In this document: piece after piece, positions 47,011 through 57,955 of the stretch | Numbering within the stretch: the stretch's first letter is position 1 | Layout: each line of letters starts with the position of its first letter | Source of the DNA: Chromobotia macracanthus | Lineage: Eukaryota; Chordata; Actinopteri; Cypriniformes; Botiidae | Length of the DNA stretch: 64,000 bases | Assembly: GCA_036877525.1 (NCBI GenBank) | Contig: JAZGTH010000067.1 | Coordinates: forward strand, 5,460,501-5,524,500 | Reading direction: 5' to 3' | The notes under the pieces: model-generated | Seen by the model: only the letters and a program-made list of their open reading frames with translations | The model's database searches: none | What the model was told of the DNA's origin: nothing | Made by a program: the position numbers and the translations under genes

Positions 47011-47456
47011 GCATTTAGAGAGAGAGAGGGAAGTAGACTTGGATAGAAAGTAATTTCATGACAAATAGACTTAATACTGCCACCTTTAATTTCCCATTGA
47101 AAAGAAGGAAGATGAGAGTGCTGATAGAAATCAGGATGGATTAATAACTTCACTGAACAGACCTCCCTAAAGAATGAGCTCAGACAGTGAGTTTCATAAT
47201 GTGATTTGAGTCTGTCTGTGTTTGGACCTGCTCTTTGCTATGAGTGAGGTTTAACCCTGCACAACTGACAGGTATTCAGTGATTCCAGATATTGAGTGAT
47301 CTGAGAACAGAACTGAGTATTCTAGAATAACTACTGCTTACCTATTTTATTATCAATTTTGGAATATTTGATTGCAGACTTTGGTATTTTGGCAAATCTG
47401 AGTACCGTTTCTTAAGGTCTCTTTTTAAAGTTGTGTAGTGAAAAGGACACTTTTTG
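47011..47456. other. Noncoding stretch, nothing identified
   Basis: Unique sequence ahead of a reversed SINE. Confidence 0.45.
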
Positions 47457-47697
47457 TCAGATATGGTAACATATACTGGAAATGTGACCTCTGCATTTAA
47501 CCCATCACTGGTGAGGAGTGAACACACACACACACACAGCAGTAGGCAGCACACTACTGCGCCCGGGGAGCAATTGGGGGTTAGGTGCCTTGCTCAAGGG
47601 CACTTCAGTTGCTACCTGCCAGTGCTGGAATCAAACCAGCAACCTTCTTTGGGATTACAAGCCCAACTCACTTACCGGTAGGCCACAGCTGCCCCCT
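47457..47697 (-). mobile_element. tRNA-derived SINE, minus strand (same family as 26535)
   Basis: Read on the minus strand: GGGGGCAGCTGTGGCCTACC start, B box near GGTTTGATTCC (complement GGAATCAAACC at 47627), then AAGTGCCCTTGAGCAAGGCA, CCCCAATTGCTCCCCGGGCG, a GT run (complement at 47521-47539) and GATGGGTTAAATGCAGAGG. It is better preserved than the 26535 copy. Two overlapping plus-strand frames (75 and 82 codons) derive from it and are not genes. Confidence 0.85.
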
Positions 47698-48443
47698 TAC
47701 TGTGTAAGGTCTCAAAATCAATTTTGTCTCTGTTCAATCTCTTCAGAGTTTAGGAGAAACAACTAAGATATTAAGAGATTTCATTTGCAATTTGCTTGTT
47801 TGTCCAGTTTCAGCTCATATTTGAATAAAATGCTGCATCAGTGTTTTACTGTACAAATCTACTCGCTGGTGTGTTGGTAAAAGGGGAAAGAAATAAACAT
47901 TTACAGTTTTCCTGAGAAAATCTCTAGAAATCCCTGGAGAGAAACTTTTGGACAACACAAGGCAAAGACTTGATTGCTTTGAAGCAATTGATCTTGATTA
48001 AAGCTCCTCCTTTGCGAAATCTCAGTATCAAACACAGGAATTAGACTCTCCACCGCTTAATTGTTCCAGCACAGCTGCCTCACTGGGATCTGGATTAGCA
48101 TTTCTGCATAATAGATCTGCTAGTCGCTATTCAGCGTTAATTGTGTTCTGCACTTCTGTTGACACTCGTCTGAGGTGAGAGAGATGGGTGTTTGTTTCTG
48201 ACGTTTAAGTAAACTGGTTGCAGGTAGCATTTATGATTATGTTAAAAGATCAGGCACTTTGTTAACTGATGTGGATGATATCACAGGCAGCTTTTAAAGC
48301 TCATAAGTACAAATGAGTAAAAATTCTGTTGACTAAGTGCTTTTGACTAACGTAAGATTAACTTAAGACTTATTCACCAGTTTTTCTAATAATAAGTGAA
48401 AGCAATTGACTTAAACACACACTGGTTGGACTAGTGTGATAGC
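47698..48443. other. Noncoding; 48040-48180 may be conserved
   Basis: 48040-48180 reads GCTTAATTGTTCC, GGATTAGCATTTCTGCATAA and TCAGCGTTAATTGTG, with homeodomain- and POU-like words in unique sequence. The rest shows nothing. Confidence 0.35.
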
Positions 48444-48783
48444 CACAGAATGGGGAATGTTCTCTGAACATTGGCTAATGTTCTCTTAAAGTTATCAAAG
48501 ATGTTCTTGCCGTAACGCTATTAGAATTTTTCAACATCTTACATCATATATATCAAAAATCTTATTCTTAGTCGTTAGTCTTAAATCTTATGTAGTTAGT
48601 GGAACGTTTTAAAATGTTACAGAATTAAAAAATGTTTAAATAACGTTCTTGTAAGCGATACCGTTTAATACAGCATCTAAAAAATGGACGTTTTGAACAT
48701 TTCTAGAACTTTTTTTAAAGTAACATTTTAAACTTGATGTAAATATTATGGAAACGTTCTTACAACCTAAACTTGTTAGCTGG
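48444..48783 (-). mobile_element. AACGTT-rich MITE-like element, copy 7 (full length)
   Basis: GGGGAATGTTCTCTGAACAT, GTAGTTAGTGGAACGTTTTA, AATAACGTTCTTGTAAGCGA, AAATGGACGTTTTGAAC and GGAAACGTTCTTACAACCTA end at ACTTGTTAGCTGG. The longest copy in reverse orientation. Confidence 0.8.
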
Positions 48784-49734
48784 ATGTTACCTACCAATGA
48801 GTGTACTCCTTAAGTTATTTAGACAGTTGAGCATTTTCTAGCTGTATTGCTGTATGTTTTTCTTCTATTTTACCTCCATTACATTCTTACATGTGCCTGG
48901 AGGCCAGGAGTCTAAGGCGTGAAGTGCTGGTGGGTAGTTGATGCATTAGTCAGCAGCAAGAATTCATTAGTGTGTCAGTATGTCTGTGCACTCTCAGGCA
49001 CGGTACTGTTAAAAACCTCCATCGTATTTCTGATGCATTACAGTGAGAGCTGGTGTGTGTGTGTGTCTGGGGGCGTGAAGACTAAATTAAAAGGCTAAAT
49101 AAATTGACCCTGGTACTGTCGACCTTAACAGTGTGAAAACGAGCCTTTTCATTAACATATTTTGCCGTGAGTACCTACTCCAGCATCTAGGGCTGCGAGT
49201 TCATTAGAAAATATCAAAGGTTAAGTGTGATTTCTTTTTTTTAATGTTGTTATACCTATATTTATCTTCTTAGTTAGCTTTATATTCACAAATAATCCAT
49301 TCACAGGTTGATTCCTCTAAACATTGTAAAAACTATCAAACAGTCCTGGTTTTTGAACCAGGGATTTCCCAGTTTTGTATTTCCCAATACAGGAACATTG
49401 GATCAACCAATGGTTGGGGTGGTACTATCTGTTTAATCAACCAATGAGAGACAGTTGTGGGTTCAGAAAACCTGACTGAATGTTAATTAGGATTGTTAAT
49501 TCCCAGGAAATGATTTTGAGATTTAGCTCTGTGTTAGCTCTGTGCTCTACCTGTTTAGTTAGATAGGAAGTTTGAATGAACTTTCTAGCCATCAATGGGG
49601 AAGTGATGTCACCAGCTAATGAAAACGTTAACAAGAGCTTCTTTGTTTTTAAATGTAGCAGGTAATCAATGTACAATACATTTAGGACATTTAGAGGTGG
49701 ATAAAGGTTTCAGTTTTGAACCATAGCGCACACA
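48784..49734. other. Noncoding stretch, nothing identified
   Basis: A short GT run near 49055. No gene-like frame of note. Confidence 0.45.
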
Positions 49735-49985
49735 CATGTTGGGGTTTCATGGGGACATTCCATAAATTTACTTTTATGTACTGTATATTCTGTCCCCTAC
49801 ACTAACCCCTCATCCCTAACATCACAGCAAACTTTCTGCTATTTTAGATTTTCAAAATAGATCATTCTGTGTGATTCATAAGGTTGTTACCTCATGGGGG
49901 ACCTAAAAATGTCCCCACAAGGTCAAAATGTACTGATATTATGACATTTGGTCCCCATAACCTAGTGAATACCAGGACAATTCAC
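49735..49985 (+). repeat. GTCCCC-type dispersed repeat, copy 1
   Basis: ATGGGGACATTCCATAAATT, TGTCCCCTACACTAACCCCT, TCATGGGGGACCTAAAAATG, TCCCCACAAGGTCAAAATG and TTTGGTCCCCATAACC, ending at a CA run (49986-50009). The second copy at 54555 has the same order. It is a common teleost repeat that is usually next to CA/GT tracts. Confidence 0.75.
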
Positions 49986-50009
49986 GACACACACACACAC
50001 ACACACACA
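49986..50009 (+). repeat. CA microsatellite
   Basis: Eleven to twelve CA units directly after the GTCCCC-type repeat. Confidence 0.9.
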
Positions 50010-50485
50010 TACACATCAGTTTGAACCAGTTGTCAGCAGGTCAAGAGTCCTCTGGCAGTACGACACAGCTGAGACAACAGCAGGCGAAGACACTTCCTGT
50101 CTTCTTCGACCACATCACAGACCTTCATATGCAGTGTGTCTCAAGGTCCCTCACCTTGTCTCTGTGTCTTACAGTGAGACAGGCTGAGCTTGATAAACTT
50201 TACTTGCTGTGACTTTTTGTGTAGGTCACGGATGAGTGACGGAACTGCATTTTAGTTAGTAGTATATTTTTACATGCTTTTGCAGCTATAGGTTGGACCT
50301 GTATACACAATTGGCTGCTTATTTTGCAACCAAGATTAACATATGCTACATAAAGATTGAGACACATTCACATTCTAGACTGTTTATTAATATTTATGCA
50401 TTTATATCAGTTCTTATGGTTCAATTAATAAAGAAGCGGGCTGTTTAAAAATGTGAAAACTCAAATAAGCTTTTTAACCCTCTTT
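50010..50485. other. Noncoding stretch, nothing identified
   Basis: Unique sequence. A 63-codon plus frame at 50021 has no recognisable domain. Confidence 0.45.
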
Positions 50486-50770
50486 CCCAGTTAACAGGGT
50501 TGATTCTCTATTGTTCTCTAAAAGTTCTCAAAGTTCTCTCAGTTATCAAAAACGTTCTTGCACTAACATTAGTAGAATGTGTTTCAACCTTGTATATACA
50601 TCAAAAATGTTATTCTTGAGAAGTTAGTGTAACGTTTTTAAAATGTTTGAATAATGTTCTTAACCAAGCAAAATAACTAACTTTTTACAATAATTGTGTA
50701 ACTTGATGGAAAATGTTACAAAATGTTACAAAAAGGTAAACAGTCTTACAACTTAGAATTGTTAGCTGGG
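50486..50770 (-). mobile_element. AACGTT-rich MITE-like element, copy 8 (full length)
   Basis: Starts CCCAGTTAACAGGGTTGATT and ends ACTTAGAATTGTTAGCTGGG, so the CCCAGYTAACA ends are intact on both sides. Interior blocks include AAAACGTTCTTGCACTAACA and AGTGTAACGTTTTTAAAATG. TTT stands on both sides, possibly a 3-bp duplication. Confidence 0.8.
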
Positions 50771-52390
50771 TTTATGAAGTGCCATACTGGACAAAATAAG
50801 AGATTGTGATTGAAACAGACTTGTGTGTTTGTTTGTGTGAGATTTGTATAAGACAGATCAAGTCAAAAGTCAGTTTGGTAATTAACTTTGAAAAGAGAGA
50901 GGTTGATGAGACTATCTTTTGAGGGTTGGGGGAGAGGAATCTTAATAATTCTCTATAATTAGCTTCTGGCCTGTACTAATGGGACACAGGTACACAGCTG
51001 CTAGATCCAAACACACCAGCATCTCGCCATCAAGATCCGCTGTGATATACATGTTTGTATGTTTGTCTCTGGTAATGAGGCAGAGGGAAGCAGATGTCGA
51101 ACAGAGGCTGCTTTCCAGTACATCATCTAAGTAACACTTCAATTCAAGCCTGTATTTGTAATGCATTATTATGGTTACGTTCATTGTACAGTCAGCTGGT
51201 CATTATCGGAGAATAAACCCCTATAGGGTGCTCAGTTTACACAGATATGTGTGTGTGTGTGTGTGTGTTACCATGTTACCATGGTGCACTTACAGTGTTT
51301 TCTCACTCTGCCTCTCTCTCTCTTTCGCTCTATCTCCCTCTCTCTTTCTCTTTATCTCTGTTTGATTGTTTGTGTCTGTATGATTTCATTAAGAGATGTT
51401 GTGCTCTGCCAGCCCTCTAATGTAAATCTACTGGACTGTTAAATAAATCTTTAATATTTGTTAGCTATACTTTACAGTAGCTCATATTTCCTCACTGTGT
51501 GTGTGTAAGTGTGTGTTTGTGTGCATCTCTCTGCTTTGGTTTCTTGCCCACAATATGCTATATCACCCACAAGAGGACGAGGGGAGGAAATCTCATCAGA
51601 GCTCATCGGCTAATTAATGTCTGATTAAAGCAGAACGCCTGCAAGGTCAGATCTCGACTCTTCGTTAAGTTTGCATGAACACAGCTTCCATACTAATCAA
51701 TACGACGGGCTGCAATCACTTAAAGATCAGCTTAAACCGTCAAACCTTTCCTGATATTGGTTGTATGTAAAAGAGCACTACAAAACATCATAGTTTCCTC
51801 AAGATATTCACGAAGGTCTGATTGATGCTTTGCGTCAATATTATGACCACACTTGACAATGATGGTGGTACACTATCATTAACAGAATTGAGTCACTCGT
51901 TTATAACGATATGCAAATTGAACAAGTGCCAGTTGATTGTGACATTCTGTTTAATCTTGTATCATATATCCGAAGGCATTCGAAGCCTGTCTGAAATCTT
52001 TCTTTGCTGCTTATTCTGGTTCCAACTGCGTATGTCTACACATTAGCTTTATGTGTAAGAGATAATGTACAGTCAGCTGGTCATTATCACACAATAAACC
52101 ATGACGCGGCGATCAGGAGCGAAGTGAATTAAATTATCCTGGACATTACATGCCTACTTACCAAATTATTTGATTATGTGAGAAGTAAAATTACTATAGG
52201 AATGACATGAGAGACACAAGACTAGCACAGATACGGTGGGATGCAATTAAGACCACATTGAAAATCTTAGAACTAATTAACTAATTAAACCAAGTTTAGG
52301 ATTTTGTGGCATTGACCATGTAAACTCATTTGTTAAGATTTGAATTGGAGCACAGGAGATGCTCTTTGGAAGAAACATCTATGATAACAC
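50771..52390. other. Noncoding; GT and CT tracts and a repeated 23-mer
   Basis: GT run 51248-51268 and CT-rich patch 51310-51358. A 23-base word at 51185-51207 returns at 52066-52088 (see findings). 51590-51730 is unique with CGGCTAATTAATGTCTGATT and may be conserved. No gene seen. Confidence 0.4.
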
Positions 52391-52542
52391 AATCTTGGTT
52401 AAAAGAAATAATGTTAATATAATGTCTAAAAAGCTGGATGTTTTGAGCATTCCTAGAACTTTCAAAATTACATTTTTAACATTTTGGTTACTCAATGGAA
52501 ACATTAGGGAAACATTCTTACAATCTAATATTGTTAGCTGGG
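52391..52542 (-). mobile_element. AACGTT-rich MITE-like element, copy 9 (half)
   Basis: AATCTTGGTTAAAAGAAATA, ATAATGTCTAAAAAGCTGG, CATTCCTAGAACTTTCAAAA and AATCTAATATTGTTAGCTGG. Only the half nearest the TTGTTAGCTGG end is present. The 103-codon frame crossing it (52359-52670) is chance. Confidence 0.75.
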
Positions 52543-52689
52543 ATGTCATTAATGCAAAAAAAGACATAAAAATACAAAGACATTCCGTAAGTTTTAAACG
52601 AGAATCTATAATTTTTCAGGGTTTCACTCAATTTGTTATTAATAAAATAATTTTTAAAGGAAAGTTATAAGGATCCTTTTAAACCCCTC

Positions 52690-53060
52690 TGTACAGTATG
52701 TCAGTAATCCGATGCCTTGCACAAAAGCCAATTATATGGTTTAAGGGTCCTGAATTATGTGACCTCGGAATGTTGAAATCGATTGCAGGAGCTGTATAAT
52801 CAAGAATCACAATTTAGGTGTCAAGCTGGTGATCTCAGAATTGCCAGTTATGACTCGATTAATCAATCCGGCCAATGTCATCTGGATTCACACCATTAGC
52901 GAAGCGACTTCTGCAACAATTCAGTGTGGTCTCATTATGAGTAATCCATGACTAATCAGACAGAATACCAAGTAGATGAGCCACAAAACATCTTAATCCA
53001 CGTAGAATTGCTTTAAGCAGACTAGAATAGCTAACTTCCATGAGCGCTAATACACTGATG
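52690..53060. promoter_or_regulatory. Candidate conserved noncoding element (inferred)
   Basis: Repeat-free and dense in TAATCC/GATTA-type words: CAGTAATCCGATG, GACTCGATTAATCAATCCGG, GAGTAATCCATGACTAATCA and CTTAATCCACG. These match Otx/Pitx-like (TAATCC) homeodomain sites. Four TAATC-type words in about 300 bases is above what I would expect by eye. Conservation is not tested. Confidence 0.35.
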
Positions 53061-53329
53061 TGTATTGAAACGTAGTTTTGTATGTTTTCAAGCCTGTTGT
53101 TTGTGTGTTCTTGCCGTGCTGCTTTTCAAGGGTCCTCAATGCCTCTGCCAGGATTAAGTCGTTTATTTCCTTTCAGTCGCTCTGATGAAACCGAGAAACT
53201 CATGTTGGCAACAATAGCCTTTCAAATCCTATTGCCTTCTTGCCTAATTTCCTCCACTGGGAGAGCAGAGGAGGAACCTCTCATTTTTCCCCTCTGCCCT
53301 CCACACTGGAGCGGGTGCTAGGTCATTAC
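53061..53329. other. Noncoding stretch between two regulatory-looking blocks
   Basis: The 79-codon plus frame 53082-53321 is open across this stretch but ends without a donor, and I recognise no protein. Confidence 0.35.
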
Positions 53330-53720
53330 ACGAGGATGAGAAGAACGAGCGATCTGTACGGGGCCCCTACGCGATTGATCTGATGGACCACGCTAAGGAC
53401 GTGACTCCGCTGTTATTGGTCTGTTTGGGGAAGGCGGCGGCAGCCTCTGTGGACGGAAAGTTTGAATTAAGCGTGTTTGAACGGTGGCGATGCGTTTTGA
53501 ATTGACCGTGCCGTGTGATGACTTCATCCCGGCTCTAGCGCTCGGCCCCGCCGTCTCAGGCCCCGTGGGGGGCGGACTGTTTCTTTGTAATAAAACTGTT
53601 GGCTCAGTACGGTTCTTTTTGAGATCAAAGGCACCTGTGCCACATGCTCTGTTTGAGGTTGAAATCCACTCCTAATTGCTTGGCCACTTACAAAATCAAT
53701 TTGGGATTTAATTGAATCCA
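53330..53720. promoter_or_regulatory. GC/CpG-rich unique block, candidate regulatory element
   Basis: The most CpG-rich patch in the window: ACGGGGCCCCTACGCGATTG, GGCGGCGGCAGCC and CTAGCGCTCGGCCCCGCCG. Short for a CpG island. Frames on both strands stay open (63 plus, 86 minus) because of GC richness, but have no domain. It could be an enhancer, a poised promoter or an alternative first exon. Confidence 0.3.
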
Positions 53721-54554
53721 TAAGTGCCTTGGTGGCTGTTTGCGTTGTACGTTCCCATAGATTGTAGTATAGATTATTGCACATACAAGTTGAAGGTATT
53801 TAGGGTCAATTCACTGTGCAAACATGGTTTGGGGTTTTAGGTACATTTAGCGGAGGATTCCCATGAATGTCTTCCATGAAAACTCCCATCTGGAAGTTAC
53901 GTTGGTCATCTACACTGGTCGTGACTGTGTACTAACTGATTACAAAATTGTCTTAATGTAATGTTTCCAGAAAAAATGTCCATATGTGAAAATGTATTAA
54001 AACTTTGAGACTGGGATGATTTGAGTTTAAAAGTATCTGTGGCAGTCCATTAACACATAGAAAGCTTCACTCCATCCAGTGCAAAAATTCATTTGTGACA
54101 TGTTCTTACCCCAGTAAAACTCTGAAGCTGTTAAAAGATGTCCACATTTTTGTTTTTCCTTTTTATGTCATTTTGTATTTTTGCTTCATTACTAAAGTAC
54201 AAAATATTAAATCATCACGTAAAAATCAGTTTTATGCCCCTGTTCTATTGGACAAAAGAAGGTTAGATTTGCGAATGGCACTATGTGACAGATGTTTAAT
54301 GGAGTGCTGCTTTTGTAGCAGCAGTTAATAAAATGTGTTCATTTGATCCTCATCTGCAGAGTTTTACACATATAGTTTCTGTTATAGTGTGTGCTTGTGC
54401 GTGCGTGTGTGTACGTGTGTGTGTTACTCTTTTGGTCTGAATGGTTGTGTTTGATGAAGTAGTTTTTGTAATAATCTCATTATGGACACCTTCCACATCA
54501 GAACCTTCCTGTGCATTTGGGACTACAGGCAGAACCAGCCAACACACACAAATG
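53721..54554. other. Noncoding stretch with an imperfect GT run
   Basis: GT with A and C interruptions at 54390-54424. No gene recognised. Confidence 0.45.
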
Positions 54555-54835
54555 TTTACTTATTATTTCCCAAAAAGGGGAACATTCCATAGACTTGTAT
54601 TATTTTTATACACAGCTAGTTATAAACTAACCTTAACCCACACTTATAAACTAACCTTAACCCACCTAACAGACAACGTTCTGCATTTTTACAATTTTTA
54701 AAAAAACTGTAATATAAATTATATGAAATATAAATTTCATATATTTTTATAGCCTTTTTACAAACAAGGACATCCCCAAAAGGAGGTTTTGGCCATATTT
54801 GTCAGGTTTGCTGACTTTTGGGTCCCTAATATGTG
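54555..54835 (+). repeat. GTCCCC-type dispersed repeat, copy 2
   Basis: GGGGAACATTCCATAGACTT, GTTCTGCATTTTTACAATTT, CAAGGACATCCCCAAAAGGA and TTTTGGGTCCCTAATATGTG follow copy 1 at 49735. Inside, TATAAACTAACCTTAACCCA is repeated in tandem (about 24-bp unit, 54622-54667). A GT-rich tract follows. Confidence 0.7.
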
Positions 54836-55441
54836 TGTGAACATGTGTTATATAAACACACGTACACATTGTTTATTAGTTTCACAGATATCTTAAACAC
54901 AATAAATATATAAAAATCCTTCAAATCGAATTTGCCAAGTGGATTATTAGTTTTATTTTATAAAAACAACTTGGCCATTAAAATGCCATCTGCTGTGTGT
55001 GTGTACATCTGTGATTTTCTATTAAGAATAATGAAATTGTGTGTTGACCAATCAGCATCCAGGACTCTGGAACTCTCCATTTTAGCTATGCTAAATTACA
55101 AAATATAGCAACAATTACAACACCTGTTTACCATCTTCCTGTACAGCATCCATAGATTATTACCTCAGTTTACCCCGCAGACATTGTATTTTCTTGCAAA
55201 ATGCTGGCACTCACCAAAATGTAATACCTTTTAATGAAAATTTGTGTCCTTGATATTTTTATTATATTGTAATCATTTAGAATCAGTAAGGCTTCAAGGT
55301 CATGCTATTTGAACGTAGTTATGGTTAAAGGGGCCTGCTTACATGTTTTGGTTAACAAAGCCCTTGAGCCACATATATATTCACTACAGTGCATTGCTTC
55401 TCGTACCTTATTGCTTGAATATATATTTGCTTCTTTCCCAT
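54836..55441. other. Noncoding stretch, nothing identified
   Basis: AT-rich, with short GT patches. No gene. Confidence 0.45.
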
Positions 55442-55821
55442 TTAAAGCTAGGGTCGGCTGTTTTGGGGAGGCTAGCAATAGCAAGCTAGCTTTTGAAAAC
55501 ATAAGATCCCACCTTCCCTTCATAGCATTGTCAAAAGCCATGCCTCCTCCAAAACACATGAAGGTAAGATTGTCTGTGCAAGCAGGGTGCACGGAGGTAT
55601 GCAAATACATAGTTTGACAGGCAAGTAGGATGTCCAATCATTGCATTCGCACTGAGTGCAATGAATGGACAAGCATTTTATGGTCTTGCTCCTAACACAG
55701 AAGAGAAATACATATATAAAAATATATCTAGACCATTTTACTTAGTGATTTAGGATGTGAGGAGACTTTCAAGCAGCAAAACAAAAATGTTTCTGGAAAA
55801 AATCGCTTACCTGGCCTTTAA
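55442..55821 (-). mobile_element. TTAA-flanked hairpin element, complete copy C, 380 bp
   Basis: TTAA at 55442-55445 and 55818-55821. The ends AGCTAGGGTCGGCTGTTTT and, from the other side, AGGCCAGGTAAGCGATTTT are imperfect inverted repeats. An internal stem-loop pairs 55632-55648 with 55654-55670 (15 of 17) around GCACT. Copies A (7616) and B (42631) are collinear with its minus strand. The overlapping 102- and 110-codon frames on opposite strands are chance. Confidence 0.8.
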
Positions 55822-57681
55822 GATTATCTAGTGTGTGTATGTGTGTGTTTATGTGCTGGTGTGTCTCCTCAGGTCGACTGGTAACTGATGCTGTAAGAAT
55901 CAGCCGTCTCTGTGAGTCAATAATCTGCTGCTTTCTTTCAAGGGGAGACCCTGAGCACTGTGAAACCAGCCCATCTGATTGGATGTGGAAATTGGCTGCA
56001 ATAATAACCAAGGCTTTCAATAATATCAGTGCAGTGTCCACAGGGCTCTCTCTCTCCCCGTTTCTCTCTTTCTCATGTTCCTATATTCCTATCTTTGTGT
56101 AGAGCTGAATACATTCAGTATAGATACACAAGTAAATACTTGGTATTCTCTTTTCTTACAGGTACATATAGCCCCTCTGGTATAGACTTTTACCGTGAAT
56201 ATCTCAGAGCAGATGAGGGATGGTGCACAATCTCAGTTCTTGTTCTATTGTATAGCCTCTTTTTTGCCTTACAATCTAAAATTAATAATGTCTCCCTCTT
56301 TCTCCCTGAAGCACAGTTGATCTTTTAAAGAGAGAGAGAGCAGAATACATGCATGCATGTGTGTGTATAAACATCCAGGCAGACGGTATAAACTTATAAA
56401 TCTCTCATCTTGGCTGTAGAATGACAGAGGCAGAGAAATTATCCAATCAGGATCGGAAAACTTGACCAACCAGTACTGGACCTGTTCTTATGAACACCAA
56501 TCAGCTTTTCACAAAAAGACTTTTGCAAAATTAAGTAAATAAACACAATTATATTTTAAAGACATTATTGTTTACATGTTCTGGCATTCACTGCTGGATT
56601 TCAAATGATATTGCAATTGGGCATTTATCTAATGGTGCTGTGCAGTCGTATGGGCTTTTTAATGTTTCACAGAGCCAGTCACAGTGCTTGAGTGATGCTG
56701 TGCAGTTGCAGCAGAGAATGCCAGATCGCAGTATTCAGCTGCATCCTGCATGCGCTAGCACAAAGAACCAGCTCGCAGGAAATGCGCCATGCATTTTTGT
56801 GCCCTTGCCGTGCTTTTCATATTTCCTCTCAAATTGGACAGTAGGACACTGTAGACAGTGTGTAAATAAACGTCACTACACAATGTTGTGTGAATTCCTT
56901 TTGGAGTGTTTTCAGCATCCACACCCGAGCGTCCTTGCTTGTACGCGCATGCACACACATATAGACAGATGAATATCTAGGAATGGCAAAGCTCATCCAG
57001 CTTAGTGTGCGTATTCTGTGCAGTGTGTGTGTTTGTGTGAGTGTGTATTTGTGTTTTGCTCCTGAAGGACACTGTTGGGCAGAACATACAGAGAAGAAGA
57101 AGGGCAGAAAGCATGAAATGAACCTGTCTGAGCTGCTCTTTACCCAACACACACACACACATTCCTCACCATCAGGCAGACTTCTGACTTCAGACTTCTC
57201 CAGTTGTCTTATTTTCTCAGATTGGACTGCTTTGCTCCAGTTTGCTTGGCTTTGAAGCGCCCCAGAGGTGAGAGCTTTTACAAATCAATTGCAGAAAAAT
57301 GTGAGACACTTATGAAGCAATATGTGACTTTAGGGTTTTCTTTGGTAAAAGAGGTGTTGTGAGTGTGTAGCGTGTCAGCTTTGGTGTGTGGCAGTAATTG
57401 GCAGTGTGGTTTTAGCAGCTGGTTCTGGTGGATGTCTACAGTAAATTGGTCTTGTGCCGCTATCTTCACAAAGGCTGGACCACACAGCAGTTTACTCTGT
57501 CCAGGAGCCGCCAATTTAGACGGGAAACGGCTGTGAGACTAATACTTTCTACATAACACCTGCTCTGGGTCCTAACTGACCTAAGTTTCCAACACAGATA
57601 CGTTATCTGAAAGTGAAAGGATGTAAGATGGTGCGTATGAGTGGGATTTACTATAGTGGTTGTTCCTCTGAACACGACTTT
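55822..57681. other. Noncoding stretch with GT and CT patches
   Basis: GT-rich patches at 55830-55850 and 57018-57056, CT near 56048-56075. The 134-codon frame 56568-56972 is the longest non-repeat frame after 4356-4823, but shows no domain, signal or splice context. TCTCTTTTCTTACAG at 56147-56161 would make a good splice acceptor, but no donor follows an open frame. Confidence 0.4.
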
Positions 57682-57955
57682 CCCAGTTAATAATTTTAGG
57701 TTGAAAGAACATTTTCCTGATGGTTCCATTAGGTTACACAATTTGTAAAAACTTTATTGTGTATGTTCCAGGAACATTTAAAATGTCAATTTTTTAGATG
57801 CTGTATTAAAGTTATTGCTTGGTTGTTAAAACATATTCAAACATTTTCTGTATCTGTAACATTTTTAAAATGTTTTACTAACACCTTAAGAATAACAATT
57901 TAGAGAACTTTGAGAGAACATTAGCCAGCGTTCTGAGAACTTTCCCTGTTAGCTG
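57682..57955 (+). mobile_element. AACGTT-rich MITE-like element, copy 10
   Basis: CCCAGTTAATAATTTTAGGT, AAAGAACATTTTCCTGATGG, ATTGCTTGGTTGTTAAAACA and CGTTCTGAGAACTTTCCCTG, ending TTAGCTG. Most AACGTT words have mutated to AACATT or AACTTT, and a block before TTTAGAGAACTTTGAGAG is deleted. Confidence 0.75.

Noticed and set aside
54622..54667. Interstitial telomeric repeat
   Set aside because: TAACCTTAACCCA superficially resembles CCCTAA, but the unit is about 24 bp, belongs to the GTCCCC-type repeat and is not TTAGGG.
55305..55637. Frames of 110 (minus) and 102 (plus) codons as genes
   Set aside because: Both cover the same bases on opposite strands and lie largely in the TTAA-flanked element 55442-55821.
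56147..56260. Internal exon after the acceptor-like TCTCTTTTCTTACAG
   Set aside because: The frame following is open and aromatic-rich but has no donor and no resemblance to a known protein.
56568..56972. 134-codon frame as a gene
   Set aside because: No domain, no splice or promoter context, ends in CA-repeat-derived histidine/threonine codons, and length is within chance for 64 kb in six frames.
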